Shown: in pieces, positions 43,968 through 55,087 of the stretch
Position numbering within the stretch: position 1 is the first letter of the stretch
Layout: each line of letters starts with the position of its first letter
Source of the DNA: Lojkania enalia
Lineage: Eukaryota > Ascomycota > Dothideomycetes > Pleosporales
Length of the DNA: 64,000 nucleotides
NCBI GenBank assembly: GCA_010094045.1
Contig: ML986760.1
Span: 1 to 64,000 of the forward strand
Direction: 5' to 3'
The notes under the pieces: generated by a model
Seen by the model: only the letters and a program-made list of their open reading frames with translations
The model's database searches: none
Told to the model about the DNA's origin: nothing
Program-made: the position numbers and the translations under genes

Positions 43968-45245
43968 ATGCGAGCGGTATCGGCAATGGTGCCGCCCTTG
44001 AAGCGGATGGCTCCGCTTGCAGCTCGCCAAGGTTCACGGAGGTGCTTCTCCAGTTCCCAGAGTCTTCAAGCCACCTGGGGTTTTATTGGTCTCGGGCGTA
44101 TGGGTTAGTGATAAATCCCCGCTCACATGACTTTAGACGTATACTGACTTGATGCTTAGGCTTCCCCATGGCAAAGAACCTCAGAGCGAAGCTTCCCGTT
44201 GATGACGTTCTCTTTGTTCAAGACATCAACAAAGCCACAGCCAGCAAATTCCTGCAGGAGAACCCTGAGGGTGTCCGAATAGCTGAGAACGTCCGAGAAG
44301 TTGCAGAGAAATCGGTATGTTCTCCCTGTTTCATATCTTCTGCTTTTATGATGAATTATATTGTTCTATTTATGATCTAAGTTGGGGGTTACTCTTCCAG
44401 TAGCTCTTTTTCTGATTATCTCATACATAAAGCCAATCCTCTGATGAAAAGCAATTCCACCCCTATTTCTACAGTCATTTTGCTGCCAATGCACTAACGT
44501 TGTAAAGGAAACCATCATTACTGTTCTTCCAGAGCCACAACATGTTGCTGGCGTCTATCACCAAATGCTAGAGCCACCTACCCTGCTCAAAGATGGCTTC
44601 TCCAACAAGGAGCGACTATTCATCGACTGCTCGACGATTGATCCTATGACTTCTAAATCGGTGGCTGACGCTGCCCACTCCTTGGGCCAGGGCAATTTCA
44701 TCGACGCACCCATGTCAGGCGGTGTCGTCGGAGCCCAAGCCGGCACTCTTACCTTCATGATCGGTGCTCCTCCCGATGCTGTGGACCGAGCCACTGCGGT
44801 GCTTTCCATGATGGGTCGGAGAGTACTTCACCTAGGCGATCAAGGCTCTGGTCTCCATGGTAAACTTGCAAACAACTACCTTCTCGCACTAAACAACATC
44901 GCCACTGCTGAGGCTATGAACATGGGGATTCAATGGGGCCTTGATCCCAAAGCGCTTGCTAGTATGATCAACATCAGCACCGGCAAATGTTGGCCAAGCG
45001 AGGTCAACAACCCGGTACCCGGTGTTATTGAAGGTTCGCCGGCCAATCGGGGGTACGAGGGAGGCTTCGGAGTATCTCTTGCCAACAAAGACTTGAAGCT
45101 TGCTATCAAAGCAGCGAAGGACGCCGGCATCAAGCTTGCATTGGGAGACCACGCCAAGTCGTTCTACGACGAAGTAGAGCAGGCTGAGAACTGCAAAGGA
45201 CGGGATTTCTCTGTCGTATACAGGCATTTGGGTGGGAAGGAGTAG
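43968..45245 (+). CDS. 3-hydroxyisobutyrate dehydrogenase, mitochondrial
   Basis: This enzyme oxidises 3-hydroxyisobutyrate to methylmalonate semialdehyde in valine catabolism. Three exons, 43968-44103, 44160-44314 and 44508-45245 (introns 56 and 193 nt), give 342 residues. The NAD-binding GFIGLGRMG (about 38-46) joins GFPMAKNLRAK across the first intron. The second exon encodes VRIAENVREVAEKS and the third DCSTIDPMTSKS, then DAPMSGGVVGAQAGTLTFMIG, the substrate-binding segment. The catalytic lysine, about Lys216, is in GSGLHGKLANN. The first 30 residues are Arg/Ser/Ala-rich without acids (MRAVSAMVPPLKRMAPLAAR), as for a mitochondrial import signal. An upstream extension of the frame to 43869 is unlikely to be used because MRAV starts the presequence. 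Confidence 0.93.
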
Positions 45246-45537
45246 ATTATTTGCTTCTACTGCATTGCATAGCAAACGTTGAATTATTCCGCGCACCATC
45301 GCAAGACTCACCTTGTTTAGTTATGGTGTTCGCCAGGTGTTCCTTCATTAAGGTTGGGCCCGCCCCGCACGGAGCTTAGCCTCAGGACCTTTTGCAACGC
45401 CACGCGACTTCGTCATCGCGTGACGGGCGTATTCTTACAGCTCAAGTATCACCTCCTCTAGACCACACCACTTCCCGTTCGCAACAACCCGCATTCACAA
45501 TTCAGAAGAATCGCACAACACCGATCGATCGCCCAGC
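45246..45537. other. Intergenic before the PMP3-like gene
   Basis: These 292 bp combine the 3' flank of the dehydrogenase and the promoter of the PMP3-like gene. No gene is seen. Confidence 0.45.
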
Positions 45538-46163
45538 ATGTGCGGCACCGACTGCTTCTTGATGCTTCTCAGCGTCCTGTTCCCTCCTATCGGTGGTACG
45601 TAGCCCCCACTTCAGCCCGCAGCCCAGGCACCTGCGTTCCAACGTTCCCATTCCATTCCACATCACTACGCTGTCTCTCTCTACTCTTTGCTAATATGAC
45701 ACCAGTCTGGGTGAAGCGCGGCATCTGTAGCGCAGACTCCATAATCAACATCGCCCTCTGCTGTCTCGGATACCTCCCAGGCCTGCTCCATGCCTGGTAC
45801 ATCATCTTGCAATACCCCGACCCCTACCAATACGAAGGGCTGCAGGACGGCGAGCGCGGGCAGGATGGCAGCGTCACCTACTACTACATCACCCGCGCGT
45901 CGGGTCCGAGGAGGCAGGGCGGCCAGCAGGGCGGACAGCCGAATTACGGAACCGTGGGTTGCCAGCCCAGTCAGCAGTTCCCCGGTCAGCAGAGCGGCGT
46001 TGCGAATGCGTTTCCCGCTCCCCAAGTCCAAGGTGGTCAGGATGTGCAGAGGCAGGATGGTGTGGCCGGGCAGGAGGTGGGCGGTGAGAGCAGTCAGCCT
46101 GGTGGACCACCGCCCACGTATGCGGATGTGATCAAGGGAGACCACAAGGTGCAGGGCCCGTAG
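45538..46163 (+). CDS. PMP3/UPF0057-type membrane proteolipid with a long Gln/Gly-rich tail
   Basis: Pmp3 is a 55-residue two-span proteolipid of the plasma membrane that affects membrane potential and salt tolerance. Here two exons, 45538-45595 and 45706-46163 (110-nt intron), encode 171 residues. The first 54 residues match the family: MCGTDCFLMLLSVLFPPIGV, VKRGICSADSIINIALC and YLPGLLHAWYIIL, i.e. two helices around a short loop. A tail of about 117 residues follows that is not part of classical Pmp3: a YYYITRAS turn, then repeated QQGGQP, SQQFPGQQSG and QDGVAGQE stretches, ending PPPTYADVIKGDHKVQGP. The PPPTY near the end fits a PPxY motif (a WW-domain, e.g. Rsp5-type ubiquitin ligase, ligand). 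Long-tailed Pmp3 relatives are known in filamentous fungi. Confidence 0.9.
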
Positions 46164-47086
46164 GGGAATTACGGGAGAAAAGGAATGACTTGGAATCGAT
46201 GGATAATGATATTAGAGTTGATTGTTCACCATATGATTTATACAGCGGCTGTATGAATTATGGAATGGCGTGAATGGAGTTCACGAGCGTCCCGTTTTGG
46301 GGTCTGAATTTCGGGGCTGCGGTAGCTTAGATATATGCTACGGTAATTATGTATCTGGTACAAAACAACCGATGCCGTCAATATAACGATCTATACTCTC
46401 AGAGAATCGAACTTGCATTGCCTACACACTTACCTTGACAGCTACTCGCTTGATCGTATTGGGCAGTAGACATTGAAAGGCAACCACTTCAGCAAGGTAT
46501 AACTAGGAAGGCAAAATCTGATTTCACCTCCATCCCTTTTTTTTTTTTTTTTTTTTTTAAATCAAGTGGTATCATCCCGTGAATCCTTCGTAACCCCATC
46601 ACACCGACCCAGGACCATATACCGCCGAAGCATTAACCTGAAGCCCACCATTACCATTGAAGACTTTGTCAAAACGCCATAGCCTTGAAAATTTATAGGA
46701 GCAGCCATGTTCGCCCATCCAGTTGCATCTGTAGGCTCATGCCATGACTTTTCCCCACCACCCAAGCACCGAAAACTCCTTCAGACCGAGATGGAAATGC
46801 AGGCTCAGAGTTCTCCCATCAAACCGTCACGGAAAACTCGTTCGAGATATGAAAGAAACCAGAGAAGATATACAGCCATCATACGACGACAACCGTGACC
46901 GAGCACCTCGAAAAATTTTCGGAACAGACCGCACGCGGACGAAAAAGCAACCATGACCTAATCCAAGCCCGACAATCCAACCAACCACATACATCTGAAC
47001 CACCAACAAGGCAATCAAGGGAATACGGGATAGCATGGGATAATAGGGCAGATGTAGGTGCGAATATGAGTAAGGGTCAAAAGGGC
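46164..47086. other. Intergenic; homopolymer T run
   Basis: About 920 bp holds no gene. A T-run of about 20 bases ends at 46558. Open frames around 46562-47086 on both strands are overlapping and featureless. Confidence 0.5.
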
Positions 47087-49291
47087 TTACCATTCCACAA
47101 GCTTCGTCTCGCCACAGGCATCTGCATCGCTGTCCTTAGAGTAGTTGTCGCTATTATTGTTCTTGGAGTAGGCATCGCTAAGGCTGTTTATGCTGCCAAC
47201 GGGGCCGCCGTTCATTCCAACGTTCGCACCTCCATCACTATTATCAAGAGAACCGTGGTGGCCGTTCATGCCGCAATTCGTACCACCGCTATTGTCGCTG
47301 TTTTTGCCGCCAACGGGGTCGCCGCTCATTGTAGCCTTCACAATCCCGTTAAAGGCGTCGGGGCCCGCAGCGTTACTATCGTAGTTACCATGTCCATGAC
47401 TGGCAATCTGCGCATACGTCGGAGTCGTTGGCTTGGGCGTGCTCGGAGCTAGGGCGGTATGCTGCAACGGGGCGGACACGGGGAACCGAGGATGCGATGG
47501 AGGCTGAAAAGCGTTCTGCTTCGGCTTGTTGAACTTCCTCCTCAAATGCTTGCCTTTTCCCTTCTTGTGGCCGTTATTATAGAAGCCATTTCCATTCATG
47601 GAGCCGCTATTATTGAAGCCATTTCTATTTATGCCGTTCTTGCTATTTATGGGTTTCATACCGTTGACACTATTCATGGAGGCCATGGATGGCGTGTATA
47701 AGGGTGGGGACTTCGCATTCTCGGCGGACGAGAAGGTGGGGTAGTGATTGACGTTACCGGCGAATAGAGAATATGCAGGTCCTACCTGCGAGGTTGGAAA
47801 TCCAAAATTGTAAGACGCAGGCTGGGCTTGAGGACCCAGACACATGGTGTTTGGATAGTGGGGCTGGACTTGAGGACCTTGGTACACGACATTTGTGTAT
47901 GCGGGCTGAGCTTGCGGCGCCTGGTACATACCGGTCATCCCGTCGTAGTTGCGTTGCGTTTGCGGGCTCAAGGTTTGAAAAAGTCCGATGAGGTTCGCTC
48001 GAGAGGCTGTCTGGTTGTGGGGCTCGTTGGTCGCTCCATTATAGGGGGCAGTCGCACTCGAAGCTCGACTATGAGTGTAGGAATTCCGATCCTTAGGTGG
48101 ATAGTGATGAGACACGGGGGTGCCTATGAAGGCGCCACGGCCCTTTGGCGAATAAGTTCCATTTCCAGGGTAAGGTAGCGGATCGTAATACAGCTGACCC
48201 CAGATATCATTGCGAGAGTCATGGTTGTATTTGTGATTAGCATTTGCCATTTGCTTGTACAACGTATTGCTCATGTCGTCGGGTGCGCTCCAGCCCATTG
48301 AAGGACGCCGTGGAGGTGACTTGGACCGGTCCATTGGGACGAACTCTTTTGCTCCCGGATTCAGACTAGATGTACATGAAGTCAAATTTGGTCTATCGGT
48401 GATGAGTCCTAGAGTGCTATCGCCGGTGTTATAGCCTAAGACTCCGTCCTGGATGTCCAGCGTAAAATTCCTTCCCTTCCCATCCCCGTGCGCATCAGCA
48501 ATGCTCTTCAAAATCGAGCCTTCAATGGCTTTAGAGTAAGCGCGGATGCCTTTGTCCGGATAATCTGCTAAGGCTTCTTGTATAGCAGGGACGGCCTGTG
48601 ACAGAAAATGTTTGCTCAAGGTGAGTTCGTGCTCTTCCGAACATCCCCAAGTGAACTTCGTATCAGCGGGAAAGATCCGAACAATGTCCATGATGAAGGT
48701 GCGGAGAGGCTGAAACGAGTCGTATTTAAAGTCAGGAATAACGAATTCGCTAGATACAAAATCACCATGGCGAACGATGGAGACTCCCACGTGTTTCATG
48801 CAGCCGATAAATCCACTAAGCATGTCGCAGATCCAGGCGATGACCTGGTGGATACTGGGCAGACGCGTACCAGTCATAATATTGATCCAAAGATGTTTTG
48901 GGGGGTTGCGGTGAATCCCGGAAAATGACGAAAGGCGCCGTCCATCGTAAAACTTGTGCATAGCCTGGGTATCGCATGTAAGGACTACAACGGAACCGCC
49001 CACGACAATCAAACCATTGCAAATGCTAGGAAATCGGTGACAATCGAGATCTGAGGCGTTTGCCTCGCCATGGTCGGCAGCCTTAATTTGCGCGGAGGGA
49101 ATGTAGTCAGAGAGGCTGGGGACGTATTCTTGCGCTGTGGTCCCCATAGGCACAGGGTGCGATCCACTACCTGGCTCAAAGCTAGGAGCGCTAGGATTGA
49201 AGTCGTTCTTAAGAGAGGATACGCCTGAGGTACCTTGAGACGTAGCCAATCCGGCGACTGCAGGTGCCCCGTCACCGAGAGTAATGTTCAT
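47087..49291 (-). CDS. Unrecognised PAM2-motif protein with asparagine/glycine-rich low-complexity tail
   Basis: This is a single uninterrupted frame; I place the start at the ATG at 49291, giving 734 residues, since the frame upstream has no ATG and non-coding composition. Two PAM2-like motifs (which bind the MLLE domain of poly(A)-binding protein) are visible: FNPSAPSFEP at about 31-40 and SLNPGAKEFVP at about 309-319; TAQEYVP at about 52 is a partial third. A central folded-looking region (about 95-260) contains MHKFYDGRRLSSFSGIHRNP and FVIPDFKYDSFQPLR. Three tandem 14-residue repeats of the form Y-x-G-P-Q-x-Q-P-x-Y-x-N (about 483-524) precede a Met/Asn/Gly/Ser-rich segment and a basic KKGKGKHLRRKFNKPK patch (about 590). 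The tail is Asn/Gly/Ser/Asp-rich. I know no named family; a PABP-linked mRNP role is inferred from the motifs only. Confidence 0.72.
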   Translation of the reverse strand: MNITLGDGAPAVAGLATSQGTSGVSSLKNDFNPSAPSFEPGSGSHPVPMGTTAQEYVPSLSDYIPSAQIKAADHGEANASDLDCHRFPSICNGLIVVGGSVVVLTCDTQAMHKFYDGRRLSSFSGIHRNPPKHLWINIMTGTRLPSIHQVIAWICDMLSGFIGCMKHVGVSIVRHGDFVSSEFVIPDFKYDSFQPLRTFIMDIVRIFPADTKFTWGCSEEHELTLSKHFLSQAVPAIQEALADYPDKGIRAYSKAIEGSILKSIADAHGDGKGRNFTLDIQDGVLGYNTGDSTLGLITDRPNLTSCTSSLNPGAKEFVPMDRSKSPPRRPSMGWSAPDDMSNTLYKQMANANHKYNHDSRNDIWGQLYYDPLPYPGNGTYSPKGRGAFIGTPVSHHYPPKDRNSYTHSRASSATAPYNGATNEPHNQTASRANLIGLFQTLSPQTQRNYDGMTGMYQAPQAQPAYTNVVYQGPQVQPHYPNTMCLGPQAQPASYNFGFPTSQVGPAYSLFAGNVNHYPTFSSAENAKSPPLYTPSMASMNSVNGMKPINSKNGINRNGFNNSGSMNGNGFYNNGHKKGKGKHLRRKFNKPKQNAFQPPSHPRFPVSAPLQHTALAPSTPKPTTPTYAQIASHGHGNYDSNAAGPDAFNGIVKATMSGDPVGGKNSDNSGGTNCGMNGHHGSLDNSDGGANVGMNGGPVGSINSLSDAYSKNNNSDNYSKDSDADACGETKLVEW

Positions 49292-50397
49292 GGTAGCTAG
49301 CGATGCTTTAAAGACTGTAATAGCGACAGCTTTTGTGTTGCGAGACAGAGTTGGTATCAGCAGCAAGCACCCTTGCAGGCTACAACGGCGCACCGACGTA
49401 CTGTTGCCTTTATGTTGACTTCGGAGATCGCGGGAGGCTAAAGGACGCGTACCGGGGGAGGAGAGCAACAGACCGATACTTGTCTTTTCGTAGACGAAGC
49501 GGTGTAAGCCCCTGCGGCCTTATATGTCCCAATGGCGCTCTAAGCCTGAGGATATAAAAAGTGGAGGATACTAGGAGAGTTAAATGCAACTTGGAAGTGG
49601 GGACGGTGGGAGAGCGTACCTAGAGACGTATTTCACCTGCTATTGGTATATTTTCTGAGCTGTGCGGTCAATCGGTGGGAGGGCGGACATGACCTTGCCA
49701 AAGTTGACAATTTTCGAGGTGGTGCTGGGCTTGCCGTGACGCTGTAGCAGAAGCAAGGAAAAGGTGGCGGAAGTGCAAACGAAGAGCGGCGGCTACGCAC
49801 TAAAATACCCGTTGCATCGAGGCGTGTTGCTATGGTGAAGAAAATCAGGATGCCGCTATGGGTGAAAGATATGAAATTACAAAAATAAGGTATAACGCGA
49901 CACGATAGCTAGAATGCTCACGTACTACCCTTATACTAACTTTCACCGTGGCTAAACACGCTAACAGGAACAAGTCATAATGAGATGAGTCTTGAGAATA
50001 TTATCGTATTAACCAATGAACTCCAGTTGCAATTGCTTCTGCGAGATGTTGATGGTGATGGATACGCTAGTCGATTCGCCGTGTTGTTGACGGGCCTATG
50101 ACCCTTAGGAGATGCGAAGAAATCGATGCGGCCCGAATCCTCCAACTACAGGCAGGCAGGATTTGCTTCATGCTTGCATGGCATTGCTATGGTTCCCTGG
50201 AAACACTAAAGTTGGCGTTTGCCGGTCACGGGGCGTCCATATAGAGGTATATCTTGGAAGCAAAGTATCTCCTAGTTTGTGAGTGCAGATAACATGGCTC
50301 CGAGACAGCCGACAATGCTGTACGTGCTCCTTCAGGCGTGGCGAATCAAGGGGTGTCTTGGAATGGCCTCTACGAAATAGCTTCTCTTCCCAACCCA
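49292..50397. other. Intergenic upstream of the PAM2 protein; no gene seen
   Basis: About 1.1 kb carries the PAM2-protein promoter and the 3' flank of the TMEM42-like gene. The 5' end of the preceding frame continues openly to 49468 but only with a TTG start. No other gene is seen. Confidence 0.5.
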
Positions 50398-51112
50398 CTA
50401 TTTCAATATCCCGTCCACATCACTGCTATTTTCACTGTCGCTCTTCTGAACACTATCCAGCTCCAACCCTTCTTCTCTCCTCTCATCCTCATCCTCATCT
50501 TGAAACCGCTCAGGCTCTCCGTCCCTACTGTCGCCTTCTAACAGCGGCTCAATCCCCGTTGTAGCCTCAACACCCGCCTTATTCACTTCCTCCCTCCTTC
50601 CAATTATCACACTACCTGCGACCAGAAGAGCTGCCCCGAGCCACCACAGTCCTGGCAGCGCTTCGGAGAAGATCATGGCCCCGAGCAGCGCGGTGATCAT
50701 GAAGTTGGCCGAGGTATTGATGACAGAGACACGAACAGTGGAAGATGCGAGGGTAAGGGCGCGCGTGAAGAGGCCCCACATGATAGCGTTAAAGAGAAGG
50801 TTCAGGCCGAAGAAGAGCTAGCTGTCGTTAGACTATGAAAGCAGGCGGAAGAGCCAGGCGCGTACGCCACGGATCAGAAACTCAACGATTTTGTTGGAAG
50901 GAGAGAGGCCAAATGCTGAAGCTATAGAGCTTGCCCATGAAGCTGTAAGCTCTGTCGTGGTCCTTCTGAAGCATTAACATGCTATGCGGATAGGTAAAAA
51001 TCGGGGGAGTCTGGGGAACATACAGCTTCGCGAATACGCCATTGAAGGCTGCACATGCCCCACTTGTAATAGCTAGTACGAGCCATGTGGGTTTTGGCCT
51101 TGTTGAGGACAT
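50398..51112 (-). CDS. TMEM42-like EamA/DMT-type membrane protein
   Basis: This is a small multi-span protein of the drug/metabolite-transporter superfamily, related to animal TMEM42; its substrate is unknown. Three exons on the minus strand are 51024-51112, 50866-50965 and 50398-50817 (introns 58 and 48 nt, the second with a CTAAC branch site), giving 202 residues. The path is PTWLVLAITSGACAAFNGVFAKL, then TTTELTASWASSIASAFGL, then LFFGLNLLFNAIMWGLFTRALTLASSTV and NTSANFMITALLGAMIFSEALPGLWWLGAALLVAGSVIIG, i.e. four or five hydrophobic segments. The C-terminal 70 residues are a highly acidic tail (EDEDERREE). The frame upstream of the ATG at 51112 has no family content. Confidence 0.87.
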
Positions 51113-51479
51113 TGTGTATTGTTGCAAGACGTTGCTACCAGAACGATCAGTGGCACCAGTATGTGAAGTTTGATCCGTGAAGTTCACGACTCCCGTCAGA
51201 CTTGACGTTTTAGGCTTAGTCTACTGTTTCTCTTGCTTGAAAGACGTAGTCGCAAACCCCTTCGCAATCTTCCTTAACGTTAAATTGCTAGCCGATAAAT
51301 TAATACTGCTTTATAAAGCTTATAGTCGTGTAGTCAGGTACCCGCTGGACATGAGAAGTATTAACTACTAGCGAGGGGTCTTTTCAGGGCTTTTCACTAT
51401 AAATATTTGGAATAGTCGAGGACGGTAAATAATTTTGATTTTCACGGACGGTCCCAAACGCAATATTATAGAGACAGCT
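51113..51479. other. Intergenic between the TMEM42-like gene and cnxE
   Basis: About 370 bp includes the promoter of the TMEM42-like gene and the 3' flank of cnxE. No gene is seen; a 64-codon plus-strand frame has no recognisable content. Confidence 0.45.
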
Positions 51480-53768
51480 CTACAGTACCCCCAGCTTCCC
51501 CATCAGCAGTGCATCAACTCTCTCTCCCTTCCTTGCTGGCTCCGTCCCAGCAGGCATACAAAGCAATGCATTTGCCCCCTTAAAACTACCAATCCTTGAA
51601 CTCCGCTGTCCACCTGTACTAGTCGCATATAGCAAACCATCCTCCTTCGCAATCACTAGTGCTCTATGATACTCCGGCCTCTGTCTGTCCGATTTTATCT
51701 CTTCCTCTAGGCTAACCTTGATCTTGGGTAGGCCAACAGGTTTAACACCTGAAGCCTGATGCAGCGATGGCAGAACGAACAGATGAAATGTTACGACTGC
51801 AGAAGCAGGATTTCCTGGGAGTGAGAAGATGGTTTTCGCAATACGTTCGCCGGCATCGTTTTTAAAAGGAATGGTGGCGAATGTGGTTGGTTTCCCGGGC
51901 TTCATGTTCACACGACCAAAATGGATTGTGCCGCCTAGAGAGCGTTCGATGGTGGGCTTCAGGAGGTCGAGTTCGCCCATTGAGACACCGCCGCTGGTGA
52001 TGATGACGTCTACTTTTCTGAGGGCGTCACGAAGTGTTTGCTCGAGTGTGCCGGGTCTAGTGCCAGTCAGTTACTCAGATGCTCGTAGAAGACGAGCTAG
52101 AGATGTACTTGTCGGATGCAATTCCCAAGTCCACCGCATCGAATCCATGACCTCGAATAGCTGTGATTAGTGTAGGTCGGTTAGTGTCTCGTACCTCTCC
52201 CAATCTCAGAGGGCCTAGTCTATCATGGTTAATGATTTCGTCCCCTGTACTCAGAATCCCGATTACAGGCTTCTTGTATATGGAAACTTCGTTTGTCCCA
52301 ACTGATGCTAGCAACCCAAATTCACCTCCAATATCTGTAATGCCTTCTCCCTTTTTCATGATTGTGTCCCCTTCTTTCACATCACTACCAACCTCACGAA
52401 CGTTCTCACCTATCTTGATATCGTCCGTCAAAATCTCGATCTCTTTCTCCTCTTTCCCGTCATCCGTCTGAGACTTCAGAACTGTATCCTCTACCATCAC
52501 GACGGCATCCGCTCCTGGAGGAAGCGGTGCGCCCGTAGTAATCCGCGCAATTTCTCCCTCGTTCAGTTCCTTAACTCCACCCGGTTGCGCATGAGAGACA
52601 ATCGACACGGGATAAATACCCTTCTCAAACTTTCCAGACTTTGGAATGCGAATGGCATATCCATCAACAATGCTTGCACGGAATGCCGGAACGGACTCAG
52701 CGGCTTTGACGTCTTCAGCTAGTACAGCGCCCAGTGCCGTCTCTATAGAGACTTTCTGAACATTTGGAGCTGGCGTATGTTCCGATATAAGTTTAAGAGC
52801 ATCGTCTACAGCAAGCATTGGATATGGTGAGGATCGATACCTCCGGGTTGGTCCCGCATTTGGATCGTTCGACTGTGGTCGGTCTTCTGGCCTGGTATGA
52901 GCTCTCGGAATGGTATGTCCTCCATGTCCATGGGAATGACCGTGCCCATGACTATGATGGTGGTGATGATGTCCGCCAACTGCACCTAAACGGAGATCAG
53001 TCTATCACACCAATAGTCGACGAGAAATGATGAGCGAAATTTACCTCCATTAGGACCAGGTGCAACACCTGCATCAGCTTCAAGTTTCTTTACTCCTCCA
53101 GCGTGGAGAGGCCGCGATTCTGCACCTGCCGCTTGGATACAAGCATGCGGTAGCAGCTTGAGAACAGCTTCCAGATTCTCTTTGGCACCCTTTGGCGAAC
53201 CGGGCAAGGTCAGAATAAGAGTCTTCTTACGTACACCAGCAACAGGCCTGGCCATCATCGCAACTAGAATGTCTTAGCTAAACGAGGATTATAAAAGACA
53301 AACAAACTGACATGGAGTTACAGATAGGGAGGAGGCCAGCATTCCATGGCTATGCCACCATTAATACAGTTCAATCGATTTAAAGCTCTCCAAGTACTTA
53401 CACAAGGCCGGGCGCTTGCCTATCAAGAAGAGGTGAAACAGCCTGTCCTTTCTATCAACTCATGCTCGCTAAACTGGACCTACTTCTAAAGTTTATACCT
53501 CTGGAGTCACATCTTTAGTTGCAAACCCAGTGCCTCCGCTGGATATTATCAGATTAGCTGCATCATCGCGATCTGTCCATGTCCGAATGAACTTCTGGAT
53601 CTCCAGGATGGAGTCCGGAACAATATCGGTGATGGCAACATCCCACTGGTCCTTGCCAAGACTATCGAAAACGCCCTTGATAATTGAAGTACATTTATCT
53701 GTCGCTGGATTCTTTGATGCTGTCTCAGAGATGACCAATATAGCGGCTTTGAGTTTTGTATTGCTCAT
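51480..53768 (-). CDS. cnxE: Gephyrin-like molybdenum cofactor synthesis protein (MogA-MoeA fusion)
   Basis: CnxE adenylates molybdopterin (N-terminal MogA/G domain) and inserts molybdate (C-terminal MoeA/E domain); the cofactor serves nitrate reductase, xanthine dehydrogenase and others. Six exons on the minus strand are 53499-53768, 53402-53442, 53312-53349, 53045-53263, 52109-52985 and 51480-52056, with introns of 56, 52, 48, 59 and 52 nt; the total gives 673 residues. The second and third exons are only 41 and 38 nt, yet both give exact family continuity (AVSPLLDRQAPGL and HGMLASSLSVTP). G-domain landmarks are LIISSGGTGFATKDVTPE and TLILTLPGSPKGAKENL. The E domain has SVPAFRASIVDGYA, ITTGAPLPPGADAVV, GILSTGDE, and TSGGVSMGELD, and SLPGNPASAVVTFHLFV. 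The linker (about 191-215) holds 12 histidines, six consecutive. Domain order matches animal gephyrin, not plant Cnx1, which is reversed. Confidence 0.95.
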
Positions 53769-54290
53769 TTTGTATAAGGAGAAAACGTTGGTGGTGCGGA
53801 GTTAGCCGGTGCTGGTTCGAAGAAAAGGGAGCTTGGACCACGTGGATTTAAGTGGATGTTCAACGAAGTATATATCTCCTCGGGGGTCGAACGTCAAACT
53901 CAGTGCCCGCCAGTCCAAAGAACACAGTCGAGAAAGAAAACGGAGGATTTTTCTAGTCAAGTATATTTCTGAGAGCATTTTGTATGCTCTATCATGGCTT
54001 ATGATAAGATGACTAACCCAAGGCTATCTATCCCCAGGTCAAATTGCGAATTGATATACCTAACCCTATTCGCCTATTGATTCCCTCATAATACATGCTT
54101 TATACAAGTTTCCCCATGTACATCACACAAATTTCAAGAGCGCCACAGCTCAAGTCTCGCTATGCTACGGTTCCTCCAAACTTCGCCTTCATCTCTGTAG
54201 CTCCTGTAGCTATTGTCGAAAAGCGGCCTTGATCTATATGATAATCTGAAACTGTTCTCGCCCCAAATGTCCTATGAGCCGACTAATTGC
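53769..54290. other. Intergenic between cnxE and vma16
   Basis: About 520 bp includes the cnxE promoter and the 3' flank of the V-ATPase gene. No gene is seen. Confidence 0.5.
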
Positions 54291-55087
54291 CTACTCGAAT
54301 TCCGGAGCATTACTCTGAATAAGAAGGCCGATAATGAGGCCGAAGAGACCAAGAATTGAGCTAAAAATCTCAATAACAAGAATCTTAACGAAGCTAGTCG
54401 AAGTCAGAAGATGAATAAGGCAAAAGTCCGGAAGACATACAGAGATGGGTCTGCAGCATCCGCCAATGCAGCACTGCTACCATTGATTCCTACAGAGACT
54501 CCGCAAACCAAATTGCACATGCCAACGGTTATACCGGCCCAGAACAGAGCATAACCTGTATAGAAATTGCGGGGGGTGTATAAATCTTCCGAGTGCACAA
54601 CGTCGTTTAGCTTCGAGGAGAAGATGATGGCCATGATGACGCCGTAAATAGCTACGACTTCGCAGAAAATCACGGAGATGAGGTTCTTCGTCCGTATTCG
54701 AGGAGCCTTAACACCGCCACCGACAATAGAAACCCCAGTCGTGAAGATCCCCCTGCGCTTGGGTCAACACTCCAGTTACAAGGCTCGATGCAACTTACAT
54801 ACCATGCCGATCCGACGACTGACAGGCCGATGCAGAGTCCGATGCCTAAAGAGGCCCATGTATAAGGTGATGTTCTTTCGAGGAACAGGCCGACCTAGAG
54901 AGCCACTTAGCATGCATGAATATTCGAGTGCGGGAGGCGTCGTACGTTGAAAGCTTCGCCCTCGCCATTGAAAAGCATATCTGTAGATCCGTCAGTAGGG
55001 CCTGCATCCCAAAAGTCAGTAGGACTTACACAGAGCGACGATGCCGAAGGCAGCCATCGCTCCACCGGCACCGTATGTGAGAGACAT
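54291..55087 (-). CDS. vma16: V-type H+-ATPase proteolipid subunit c''
   Basis: Subunit c'' is part of the rotor ring of the vacuolar proton pump. Five exons on the minus strand are 55030-55087, 54946-54980, 54803-54894, 54441-54752 and 54291-54393, with introns of 49, 51, 50 and 47 nt; 199 residues result. Landmarks match Vma16: [43 protein letters not shown], and the essential proton-carrying glutamate Glu93 in [33 protein letters not shown] and [20 protein letters not shown] make up the last helices. The 35-nt second exon ([11 protein letters not shown]) is small but gives exact continuity. The N-terminus [20 protein letters not shown] is shorter than in yeast Vma16. It is divergent from TOA2. 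Confidence 0.94.
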
